Source of the DNA: Streptomyces sp. CoH27
Lineage (GTDB): Bacteria > Actinomycetota > Actinomycetes > Streptomycetales > Streptomycetaceae
Assembly: GCF_020181035.1 (NCBI RefSeq)
Contig: NZ_JAIQYY010000010.1
Span: 55,709-119,708 of the forward strand
DNA length: 64,000 nt
Direction: 5' to 3'
The first letter of the stretch is position 1, and the number at the start of each line of letters is the position of its first letter. Under the pieces are notes generated by a model. It was not told where the DNA came from. It worked only from the letters and a program-made list of their open reading frames with translations, and did no database searches. Both the position numbers and the translations under genes were made by a program. This document shows, piece after piece, positions 1 through 7,431 of the stretch.

Positions 1-2676
1 CTGGTCAGCGAGTCCGGCGGTTATGCGATCCGGGGCCTCGACGAGGGCGCCCTGGACCTGGCCGCGGCCCAGGAGCTGGCGGCGCAGGCGGAGAAGGCGC
101 GGGCGGCCGGCGATCTGTGCCGGTCCCGCGAGCTGCTGAACGAGGCCCTGGGCAGGTGGGACGGCGAACCGCTGGCCGGCGTCCCCGGCCCGTACGCCGA
201 GACCCAGCGGGTCCGCCTGGAGGAGTGGCGCCTCGGCCTCCTCGAATCCCGCCTGGACATGGACCTGGAGCAGGGCTGCCACGCGGAGGCGGTCTCGGAG
301 CTGACGGCGCTGACCGCGGCCCACCCGCTGCGGGAGCGGTTGCGCGAGCTGCTGATGCTCGCGCTGTACAGGAGCGGCCGGCAGGCGGAGGCGCTGGCGG
401 TCTACGCCGACACCCGCCGCCTGCTGTCGGAGGAGCTGGGGGTGGACCCGCGGGCGGGGCTGCGGGAGTTGCAGCAAAGGATTTTGCAGGCGGACCCGGC
501 CCTGGCGGAACCCTCGTCACCGGCGCCGGAACCGGCCGTCGTACCGGTGCGCCCGGCCCAGCTCCCGGCGTCGGTCCCGGACTTCACGGGCCGCGCGTCC
601 TTCGTGGCCGAGCTGAGCGAGGTGCTGTCCTCGGCCTCGGAGTCCCGGGACTGCGGGGGCCGCGTGATGGCGGTGTCGGCGCTGGCGGGCATCGGGGGCG
701 TCGGGAAGACGACCCTGGCGGTGCACGTGGCCCACCGGGCGCGGGGCGCCTTCCCGGACGGCCAGCTGTACGTCGACCTCCAGGGCGCGGGCCCCCGCCC
801 GGCGGAACCGGAGACGGTCCTGGGCTCCTTCTTGAGGGCTCTGGGCACGGCGGACTCGGCCATCCCGGACTCCCTGGAGGAGCGGTCGGCCCTGTACCGC
901 TCGGTGCTGGACGGCCGCCGGGTCCTGGTCCTGCTGGACAACGCGAAGGACGCGGCCCAGGTACGCCCGCTCCTGCCCGGCACGGAAGGCTGCGCGGCCC
1001 TGGTGACATCCCGGGTCCGGATGCTGGACCTGGCCGGGGCCCACCTGGTGGACCTGGACGTGATGTCCCCGGACGAGGCGCTGGCCCTGTTCACGAGGAT
1101 CGTGGGCGAGGAGCGGGTGGCGGCGGAGCGGGAGGCCGCGCTGGACGTGGTGGCGGCCTGCGGCTTCCTCCCCCTGGCGATCCGCATCGCAGCCTCCCGC
1201 CTCGCGGCCCGCCGCACGTGGACGGTCTCGGTCCTGGCGGCGAAGCTGGCGGACGAACGCCGCCGGCTGGACGAGCTCCAGGCCGGGGACCTGGCGGTGA
1301 AGGCGACCTTCGAACTGGGCTACGGCCAGCTGGAACCGGCCCAGGCCCGCGCCTTCCGTCTGCTGGGCCTGGCCGACGGCCCGGACATCTCGCTGGCGGC
1401 CGCGGCGGCGGTCCTGGACCTCCCCGTGGAGGACACGGAGGACCTGCTGGAGTCCCTGGTGGACACGTCCCTGCTGGAGTCGGCGGCGCCTGGGCGGTAC
1501 CGGTTCCATGACCTGGTCCGGCTGTACGCGCGTGCTTGCGCGGAGAGGGACGAGCAGCCGCCGGGTGAGCGCGAGGCGGCGATGTCGAGGCTGCTGGACT
1601 TCTATCTGGGGACGGCGGCACAGGTGTATGCGATGGAGCGGCCGGGGGATCGGGTCGTGGACCATCTGCAGCCGACCGAGTATCCGGGGCTGAGGTTCGA
1701 CGACCGGCGGCACGCCCAGGACTGGCTGTACGCGGAGGCCGTGTCCCTGCTCGCGTGTGTGCGCCAGTTCGCGGGCCCGGGGACCCTGCCGCGCGCCATC
1801 GACCTGCTGTGGACCGCCGTCGACCTGACCGAGTCCGGCGCCAACTCACGGGAGTACGACGCCGCCGCGCTCGCCCTCCGCGACGCGGCACGGGCATGCG
1901 GGGACCAGCGGGCCCAGGTGCGGGCCGCGGTCGTCCTGGCCAACGCCCACCAACTGTCAGGGCGGTTCACGGAGGCGGACGAGTCGGCACGGGAGTCGCT
2001 GCTTCTGGGAGATCCCTCCTGCGATCCCCTGGCCCGCTGCTGGGCTGCGAACATCCGTGGCGCCATGGCCTTCTACCAGCGCCGCTACGCCGACGCCGAA
2101 GAACACCTCAAGCAGGCGCTCGCGGACTTCCGGGACTGCGGCGACCGCGCCGGGGAGGCCAGCGTCCTGTGCAACCTGTCCCGCATCCACGTCGTCACGG
2201 GACGTCCGCAGAGCGCCGTCGAACTGGCCCAGCAGGGCGTCGACATGTACGAGGGCCTGGGGCACGCCGTGAAGACCGCCAACGGGCGCTACGCCCTGGG
2301 GATGGCCCTCACTCAGAACGGCCTGCCCGCCGAAGCCGCCGAGCGGCTGCACGAGGCGCTCGCCGTCTTCCGTGAGAGCCGTCAGCGGTTGTGGGAGGGG
2401 ATGACGCTGTTCCGGCTCGCCGAACTGGATCTGACGGCCGGTCGGCACGCCCAGGCCTCGGTCAGCGCCGAGGCCGCGCTGACCGTGCTCCGTGGGATCG
2501 GCGGCGAATGGCGGCGCGGGAACGTCCTCACCGTGCTCGGCCGGGCGCTCACCGGCATCGGGCAGTCCGGACGGGCCCAGGTGTGCTGGCAGGAGGCCCT
2601 GTCCATCTACGAGTCGCTCCAGTCACCGGAGGCCGAGACCGTCCGTGCGCTGCTGGCGCCGACCGCGGCGGCCTGA
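1..2676 (+). CDS. afsR: AfsR, SARP-type global regulator with NB-ARC and TPR domains (5' end outside window)
   Basis: The frame is open from base 1, so the N-terminal OmpR-like DNA-binding domain lies mostly outside the window. What remains (891 codons) is the bacterial transcriptional activation domain (ending about LRELQQRI near 480), an NB-ARC ATPase with a clear P-loop (GIGGVGKTTLA, around 690-720), and TPR-like helical repeats to the end. S. coelicolor AfsR has about 990 residues, so roughly 100 are missing. In that species AfsR is phosphorylated by AfsK and activates afsS, raising pigmented antibiotic production. The identification rests on the domain order, the afsS-type gene directly downstream with a SARP-type repeat in its promoter, and an AfsK-type kinase 5 kb away. 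Confidence 0.9.
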   Translation: MVSESGGYAIRGLDEGALDLAAAQELAAQAEKARAAGDLCRSRELLNEALGRWDGEPLAGVPGPYAETQRVRLEEWRLGLLESRLDMDLEQGCHAEAVSELTALTAAHPLRERLRELLMLALYRSGRQAEALAVYADTRRLLSEELGVDPRAGLRELQQRILQADPALAEPSSPAPEPAVVPVRPAQLPASVPDFTGRASFVAELSEVLSSASESRDCGGRVMAVSALAGIGGVGKTTLAVHVAHRARGAFPDGQLYVDLQGAGPRPAEPETVLGSFLRALGTADSAIPDSLEERSALYRSVLDGRRVLVLLDNAKDAAQVRPLLPGTEGCAALVTSRVRMLDLAGAHLVDLDVMSPDEALALFTRIVGEERVAAEREAALDVVAACGFLPLAIRIAASRLAARRTWTVSVLAAKLADERRRLDELQAGDLAVKATFELGYGQLEPAQARAFRLLGLADGPDISLAAAAAVLDLPVEDTEDLLESLVDTSLLESAAPGRYRFHDLVRLYARACAERDEQPPGEREAAMSRLLDFYLGTAAQVYAMERPGDRVVDHLQPTEYPGLRFDDRRHAQDWLYAEAVSLLACVRQFAGPGTLPRAIDLLWTAVDLTESGANSREYDAAALALRDAARACGDQRAQVRAAVVLANAHQLSGRFTEADESARESLLLGDPSCDPLARCWAANIRGAMAFYQRRYADAEEHLKQALADFRDCGDRAGEASVLCNLSRIHVVTGRPQSAVELAQQGVDMYEGLGHAVKTANGRYALGMALTQNGLPAEAAERLHEALAVFRESRQRLWEGMTLFRLAELDLTAGRHAQASVSAEAALTVLRGIGGEWRRGNVLTVLGRALTGIGQSGRAQVCWQEALSIYESLQSPEAETVRALLAPTAAA

Positions 2677-2687
2677 GCCGGCGCGGA

Positions 2688-2706
2688 CGTTCATCGTTCG
2701 TTTATC
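2688..2706 (+). promoter_or_regulatory. AfsR-box / PHO-box-like direct repeat in the afsS promoter
   Basis: CGTTCATC (2688-2695) is followed by CGTTTATC (2699-2706), an 11-bp period, beginning 12 bases after the afsR stop. SARP proteins bind heptamer direct repeats with 11-bp spacing, and AfsR and PhoP are both known to bind an overlapping repeat of this kind in the S. coelicolor afsS promoter. Binding here is inferred. Confidence 0.75.
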
Positions 2707-2883
2707 GCCGCACGGCAGTCTCCTCCTGTCGATCCGTCGCGTCGGGGGGCAGACGGACCGGCTGTGAGATCGCCCGTGCGAACGATCTAGGGTTGGGCGA
2801 TCCCGGTCCCGTCCGGCTGTCCATCGGGGGAACGGCCGGACGGGACCAAACGTCGAGTACAGCGCCAATGGGGAGGAAGCACC

Positions 2884-3087
2884 ATGAGCGACACCACGAA
2901 GGACGAGCAGACCGTCACCCCGGACAACGTCCACATCACCGACGCGCCCGCCGCGGTGAGCCCTGACAACGTCCACATCACCGACGCTCCGGCCAAGGGC
3001 ACGGGCACGGTCACGACGGACAACGTCCACATCACCGATGCCCCGGTGACCACGGACAACGTCCACATCACGTCCGACCCCAGCTGA
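2884..3087 (+). CDS. afsS: AfsS (AfsR2) small activator, 'sigma-like' repeat protein
   Basis: A 67-residue hydrophilic, acidic protein with four copies of DNVHIT, three of them DNVHITDAP and the last DNVHITSDP, at residues 14-22, 28-36, 46-54 and 58-66. The repeats are near identical at DNA level (starting at 2923, 2965, 3019 and 3055). There is no signal peptide or membrane segment. The ATG follows GGGGAGGAAGCACC, a strong ribosome site. Size, repeat type and position directly after afsR identify it as AfsS, often annotated as sigma-like protein. AfsS stimulates antibiotic production in several Streptomyces, but its biochemical action is not known. The AfsR-type box upstream and a strong hairpin downstream make it a monocistronic unit. 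Confidence 0.85.
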   Translation: MSDTTKDEQTVTPDNVHITDAPAAVSPDNVHITDAPAKGTGTVTTDNVHITDAPVTTDNVHITSDPS

Positions 3088-3108
3088 GCCACCTCCCGCA
3101 CGGGGGAA

Positions 3109-3147
3109 CCGGCCGCGACGGCGCCGAGGGGGAGCCGTCGCGGCCGG
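3109..3147 (+). terminator. Perfect 14-bp hairpin after afsS
   Basis: The arms CCGGCCGCGACGGC (3109-3122) and GCCGTCGCGGCCGG (3134-3147) pair perfectly around an 11-base loop. It starts 21 bases after the afsS stop and lies between convergent genes. There is no T-run, as is common for Streptomyces terminators. Confidence 0.7.
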
Positions 3148-3246
3148 AGTGCGTCGAGGGCGAGTACAGGCCAATTTCAGGCCGAACCCGTTCGACCTAC
3201 TCGAACATGCACGCCCCCTAGGTGAGACCCGAGACCGACCTCCCCC

Positions 3247-4851
3247 TCACCCCCTCCCCCGCAAAACCCCCTTCACCACCTTCCCGCTCGCGTTCCTCGG
3301 CAGCTCCCCCACGAACTCCACCGCCCTCGGCACCTTGTAGTTCGCCATCTCGCGGCGGGACCAGGCGATCAGGTCGTCGGAGGTCAGGGTCGAGGTGGGT
3401 CTGCGCACGACGTACGCCTTGGCGACCTCGCCCAGCCGGGGGTCGGGTACGCCGATCACCGCCACGTCGGCCACATCCGGGTGGGTGCGCAGCAGTTGCT
3501 CTATCTCCGCCGGGTAGGCGTTGAAGCCGCCGACGATGAACATGTCCTTGATGCGGTCCGTGATACGCAGGTTGCCCGAGTCGTCCAGGACGCCGACGTC
3601 GCCCGTTCTCAGCCAGCCGTCCGGTGTGATCGCCTCCGCTGTCGCGCCGGGGTCCTCGTAGTAGCCGCGCATGACGTTGAAGCCGCGGACCAGCACCTCA
3701 CCCGGCACCTCCGGCGGCAGCGGAGCGCCCGACGCGTCGGCGACCCTCAGCTCCGTGCCCGGAATGGCCCGGCCGGACGTCGACGCGATCAGCGACGGCG
3801 GGTCGTCGCGCCGGCACATCGTGACCACGCCGCTCGCCTCCGACAGGCCGTACGCCGTGAGGACCGTCTCCACGCCCAGTTCGGCTCGCAGGCGTTCCAC
3901 CAGCCTCAGGGGCACCACCGCGGCTCCCGTCACCACCAGGCGCAGGGCGGAGAGGTCGTAGGCGGGCCGGGACGGGTGGTCCAGCAGCGACTGGTGGAGC
4001 GTGGGTGGGCCGGGCAGGACAGAGATGCGTTCCGCCGCGATGTTCGCCAGGGCCGTTTCCACGTTGAACACCGGCTGCGGGACCATCGTCGCCCCGCGCA
4101 TCACGCAGGCGATCACCCCCGCCTTGTAGCCGAAGGTGTGGAAGAAGGGGTTGATGATCAAGTAGCGGTCCCCGACCCGCAATCCCGCCAGCTCAGCCCA
4201 GATGTCGTACGCCCGCAGCGTCTGCTCGTGCGTGATCACCGCACCCTTGGGGCGGCCCGTCGTACCCGACGTGTAGATGATGTCCGACAGGCAGCCGCCG
4301 TCCAGCTTCCGCTCCCTCGCCCGTACTTCCTCCCCACTCACCCCCTCCCCTCCCGCCACGTACTCCTTCCACGTCCGGAACTCCGGCGGTGCGTCCTCCG
4401 ACAGGACCACCACATCCTCCAGGGACGGGAGGCCGGGGAGTGGAACCCGGGCGTCCGTCACCCGTGCCCCCTCCCCCGCCGCCCGGCGCAGGGACGCCAC
4501 GTACGACGTGCCCAGGAACGTGCCCGTGACGAAGAGCAGCCGCGCTCCGCTGCGGCGCAGTACGTCCGCCGCCTCCGTGCCCTTGAAGCGGGTGTTGAGC
4601 GGGACCAGGACCGCGCCCGCGCTCACCGCGCCGAGCGCCGCGACGATCCAGTCCAGGGAGTTGGGGGCCCAGACCGCCACCCGGTCGCCCACCTGCACGC
4701 CGCTCGCCAGGCAGGCTGCCGCCGAGCGCTCGATACGGGCGCCGAGTTCGGCGTACGTGATCCTCGTACGGCCGTCGACCACGGCCTCCCTCTCCGCGTG
4801 CCGCGCGGCCGACCACCGCACCAGCTCCGGGACGGTCCCCCAGTCGTTCAC
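3247..4851 (-). CDS. FadD3-like acyl-CoA synthetase (AMP-forming)
   Basis: A 534-residue ANL-family ligase that would adenylate a carboxylic acid and transfer it to CoA. Visible features are the P-loop-like YTSGTTGRPKGAV motif, the GDRYLIINPFFHTFGYKAG segment, the WLRTGDVG hinge region and the C-terminal catalytic lysine in RNASGKVVKG. The N-terminus (WGTVPELVRWSAARH) and overall look resemble actinobacterial FadD3, the ligase for the sterol-derived indane propionate HIP, but the substrate is not determined. An upstream in-frame GTG at 4869 exists. I chose GTG 4851 because GGGAGG sits 6 bases in front of it. It is divergent from the Ltp operon across a double CTGAC(N5)GTCAG operator, and convergent with afsS. 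Confidence 0.85.
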   Translation of the reverse strand: MNDWGTVPELVRWSAARHAEREAVVDGRTRITYAELGARIERSAAACLASGVQVGDRVAVWAPNSLDWIVAALGAVSAGAVLVPLNTRFKGTEAADVLRRSGARLLFVTGTFLGTSYVASLRRAAGEGARVTDARVPLPGLPSLEDVVVLSEDAPPEFRTWKEYVAGGEGVSGEEVRARERKLDGGCLSDIIYTSGTTGRPKGAVITHEQTLRAYDIWAELAGLRVGDRYLIINPFFHTFGYKAGVIACVMRGATMVPQPVFNVETALANIAAERISVLPGPPTLHQSLLDHPSRPAYDLSALRLVVTGAAVVPLRLVERLRAELGVETVLTAYGLSEASGVVTMCRRDDPPSLIASTSGRAIPGTELRVADASGAPLPPEVPGEVLVRGFNVMRGYYEDPGATAEAITPDGWLRTGDVGVLDDSGNLRITDRIKDMFIVGGFNAYPAEIEQLLRTHPDVADVAVIGVPDPRLGEVAKAYVVRRPTSTLTSDDLIAWSRREMANYKVPRAVEFVGELPRNASGKVVKGVLRGRG

Positions 4852-4876
4852 GACATCCCTCCCTGACACCGGATAG

Positions 4877-4918
4877 CTGACTCTCCGTCAGATTAGCTGT
4901 AATCTGACGGACTGTCAG
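4877..4918. promoter_or_regulatory. Double CTGAC(N5)GTCAG operator between divergent fadD-like and ltp-like operons
   Basis: Two 15-mers are present: CTGACTCTCCGTCAG (4877-4891) and CTGACGGACTGTCAG (4904-4918), start to start 27 bp. They face each other to form a longer inverted repeat, arms CCGTCAGATTA (4885-4895) and TAATCTGACGG (4900-4910) around GCTG. The same 15-mer recurs at six other catabolic promoters in the window, so this is very likely a TetR-type repressor site controlling both directions. Confidence 0.75.
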
Positions 4919-4940
4919 GATGTCCAGGGAGGGGGACGGC

Positions 4941-6095
4941 ATGGCAGTCGCCGGGCTGAAGGACGCCACCGCCATCGTCGGGATCGGGCAGACCTCGTTC
5001 GCCAAGCGCCTTCCGGAGGACGAGAAGACGCTGGCCTGCCGGGCCGTCCTCGCCGCGCTCGACGACGCGGGGATCGCGCCCGGTGAGGTCGACGCCCTCG
5101 CCTCCTACACCATGGAGGAGACCGACGAGGTCGAGCTGGCCAAGGCCGTCGGGTTCGGGGATCTCACCTTCTTCAGCAAGGCGGGATACGGAGGAGGCGG
5201 GTCCTGTGCGACCGTCGCGCATCTCGCCGGCGCCATCGCCTCCGGGCAGGCCTCAGTGGGCGTCGCGTGGCGGTCGCGGAAGCGGGGCAGCGGGCCCCGG
5301 CCCTGGACCAACACCGCCGTCCAGCTGCCCACGCCCGCCCAGTGGACCCGGCCCTTCGGGCTGCTGCGGCCCGCTGATGAGATCGCCATGCTGGCGCGGC
5401 GGTACATGCACGAGTACGGCGCCACCCGGGATCATCTGTTCAACGTCGCCCTCGCCTGCCGGAACCGCGCCAACCAGAATCCCGCCGCCGTGATGTACGA
5501 ACGGCCGCTGACCCGCGAGATGTACATGACCTCCCGGTGGATCAGCGAGCCCCTCTGCCTCTTCGACAACTGCCTGGAGACCGACGGCGCCCTCGCCTGT
5601 GTCCTCGTGTCCAGAGAGCGCGCCCGGGACTGCGCCAGGAAACCCGTCTACGTCCACTCCGTCGCCCAGGGGCTGCCCGCCCAGCACCACGGCATGGTCA
5701 ACTACTGGAACGACGACCCCCTCACCGGCCCCGCCTGGACCGCCGCCCGGCAGCTGTGGAAGCACGCCGACTTCACGCCGGAGGACGTGGACGTGGCGCA
5801 GATCTACGACGCCTTCACCGCGCTCGTCCCGCTCTCGCTGGAGGGGTACGGCTTCTGCGGGCGCGGGGAGGGGGGTGCGTTCACCGAGCAAGGGGCCCTG
5901 GAGATCGGGGGGCGGCTGCCCCTCAACACCTCCGGGGGCGGGCTCAGCGAGGCCTACGTCCATGGCTTCAACCTCATCAATGAAGGGGTGAAGCAGCTGC
6001 GCGGCACCAGTACGGCCCAGGTGCCCGGTGCCGCCACCTGCCTCGTCACCGCCGGTGAAGGCGTTCCCACCTCCGCTCTTCTGCTGAGGAGTTGA
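4941..6095 (+). CDS. Thiolase-fold lipid-transfer protein (Ltp/SCPx-thiolase family)
   Basis: A 384-residue thiolase-superfamily protein acting on acyl-CoA esters as thiolase or retro-aldolase. It has an N-terminal KDATAIVGIGQTSFAKR strand typical of the family, a GGGGSCATVAHLAGAI segment carrying a Cys at the usual nucleophile position, the AQIYDAFTALVPLSLEGYGFCG block, and the GGGLSEAYVHGFNLI glycine-rich loop. ATG 4920 is also in frame, but AGGGAGG lies just before ATG 4941. The next gene, a DUF35 protein, starts on its stop codon. Such Ltp-DUF35 pairs form complexes in steroid side-chain degradation (Ltp2-ChsH2), which suggests a C-C cleaving step here. First gene of a three-gene operon. 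Confidence 0.85.
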   Translation: MAVAGLKDATAIVGIGQTSFAKRLPEDEKTLACRAVLAALDDAGIAPGEVDALASYTMEETDEVELAKAVGFGDLTFFSKAGYGGGGSCATVAHLAGAIASGQASVGVAWRSRKRGSGPRPWTNTAVQLPTPAQWTRPFGLLRPADEIAMLARRYMHEYGATRDHLFNVALACRNRANQNPAAVMYERPLTREMYMTSRWISEPLCLFDNCLETDGALACVLVSRERARDCARKPVYVHSVAQGLPAQHHGMVNYWNDDPLTGPAWTAARQLWKHADFTPEDVDVAQIYDAFTALVPLSLEGYGFCGRGEGGAFTEQGALEIGGRLPLNTSGGGLSEAYVHGFNLINEGVKQLRGTSTAQVPGAATCLVTAGEGVPTSALLLRS

Positions 6096-6508
6096 TGATG
6101 CTGACTCCCGTCACCGACGCCGACGGCGCGCCCTTCTGGGAGTACGCCGCCCAGGGCGAACTGCGCGTCCAGGCCTGCGCCGACTGCGGTGAGCTCCGCT
6201 TTCCGCCCCGGCCCTGCTGCCCGCACTGCCGGTCCTTCGCAGCTGAGTGGCGGCTCACCAGCGGACGCGGGCGCGTGTGGTCGTACGTCGTGCCGCATCC
6301 GCCGCTCCTGCCCGACTACGCGGCACAGGCGCCGTACCCCGTCGTCGTGGTGGAGCTGGAGGACGCGCCGCGCATCCGGCTCGTGGGCAATCTCGTCCGC
6401 CATGCCGGGGCCCCTCTCAACTCCCTCGATCCGGAGCGGATTCGGATCGGGGCTCGGGTGCGTGTCGTCTTCCCGGAGGGCGGGCTGCCGCAGTGGGTGC
6501 TCGCGTGA
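6095..6508 (+). CDS. DUF35 Zn-ribbon/OB-fold protein, partner of the upstream Ltp
   Basis: A 137-residue protein with a rubredoxin-like zinc knuckle, CADCG then CCPHC about 30-47 residues in, followed by an OB-fold (GRGRVWSYVVPHPP to RVRVVFPEGG). Such proteins bind acyl-CoA and partner thiolase-fold enzymes or acyl-CoA dehydrogenase complexes. The start is coupled to the upstream stop (TGATG): TTG 6092, ATG 6095 and ATG 6098 are all possible. GAGGAG at 6086-6091 best fits 6098, and 6095 gives the one-base overlap. The following crotonase begins on its stop codon. Confidence 0.85.
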   Translation: MMLTPVTDADGAPFWEYAAQGELRVQACADCGELRFPPRPCCPHCRSFAAEWRLTSGRGRVWSYVVPHPPLLPDYAAQAPYPVVVVELEDAPRIRLVGNLVRHAGAPLNSLDPERIRIGARVRVVFPEGGLPQWVLA

Positions 6509-7293
6509 GCCCCGTCGTGAGCCCCGTCGCCGTCGAGAAGGACAAGGACAGCGGGGTCGCCGTCGTCACCCTGAACCGGGCGGGGCGGCTCAACGCCGTC
6601 GATCTGGAGATGGCCGGGCAACTCGCCGACGTGTGGCGGGGGTTGCGCTTCGACGACTCCGTGCGGGCGGTCGTGCTCACCGGGAGCGGCGAGCGCGCGT
6701 TCTGCACCGGGATCGACCGGGACGTCGTCGTACCGCAGCCGTCGTCGCCGTACATGCAGGACGATCCGCTGCTGAGGATCGGGCCGAAGGCGAACGACCT
6801 GTGGAAGCCGGTCGTGGCCGCCGTGCGCGGGATGGCCTGCGGGGGTGCCTTCTATCTGCTCGGGGAGTGTGAGTTCGTCGTCGCCGACCCGACGGCCGTG
6901 TTCTTCGATCCGCATACGACGTACGGGATGGTCAGCGCCTACGAGTCCATGCTGCTGGCCGCGCGGATGCCGTACGGGGAGGTGGCCCGGATGATGCTCA
7001 TGGGCACCGCCGAGCGGATCTCCGCGCGGCGGGCCCACGAGGTGGGGCTGGTTTCCGAAGTCAGCGAGGAGGGCAGGGCGTTGGAGGCCGCCGTGCGGTG
7101 CGCCGCCGTGATCGCCGGGTATCCGGCGGAGGGCGTGCAGGGGACCGTGCGGGCCCTGTGGGCGGCCAGGGAGGCGGGCCTCGCGCAGGCCTTCGCGCAG
7201 GCGCCGCATCTCATCGCGCTGGGGAATCTGCCGGCCGAGCGGCAGGCGGAGCTGTTCCGGGGCAGGGACCGGAACACGCCCCGGATACGGTGA
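6505..7293 (+). CDS. Crotonase-fold enoyl-CoA hydratase/isomerase-like protein
   Basis: A 262-residue crotonase starting at a GTG that overlaps the DUF35 stop (GTGA). The family core is clear: VAVVTLNRAGRLNAVD, the CoA-binding AFCTGIDRDV loop, and the oxyanion-hole glycine in GMACGGAFYLLGECEF. By eye alignment with rat enoyl-CoA hydratase, both catalytic glutamates (144 and 164) fall on non-acidic residues, Tyr in GGAFYLL and His in FFDPHTTYG, so simple hydration is doubtful. Ring-opening hydrolysis, isomerisation or another CoA-ester reaction is more likely. Third gene of the Ltp operon. Confidence 0.8.
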   Translation: MSPVVSPVAVEKDKDSGVAVVTLNRAGRLNAVDLEMAGQLADVWRGLRFDDSVRAVVLTGSGERAFCTGIDRDVVVPQPSSPYMQDDPLLRIGPKANDLWKPVVAAVRGMACGGAFYLLGECEFVVADPTAVFFDPHTTYGMVSAYESMLLAARMPYGEVARMMLMGTAERISARRAHEVGLVSEVSEEGRALEAAVRCAAVIAGYPAEGVQGTVRALWAAREAGLAQAFAQAPHLIALGNLPAERQAELFRGRDRNTPRIR

Positions 7294-7431
7294 GTGACCA
7301 CATGGCGGAGAGCGGGCACCCAAGGTAGCGTCAGGCCTGGGACGGCCGCCGTCTGGAGCCCCCTTCCGTGACAACCGGTACGACGGCCGTCACGCACACA
7401 CCGGCACGCGCCCCCTTCGCGCATCCCGGCG

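Noticed and set aside
117..1511. Long overlapping open frames inside afsR on both strands
   Set aside because: They are Gly/Pro/Arg-rich shadows of the real frame, typical of high-GC DNA, and the afsR frame has clear BTAD, NB-ARC and TPR motifs.
2884..3087. Reading afsS as a RiPP precursor because of its repeats
   Set aside because: It sits directly after afsR with the AfsR-type box, has the size and repeat style of AfsS, and no modifying enzyme is adjacent.
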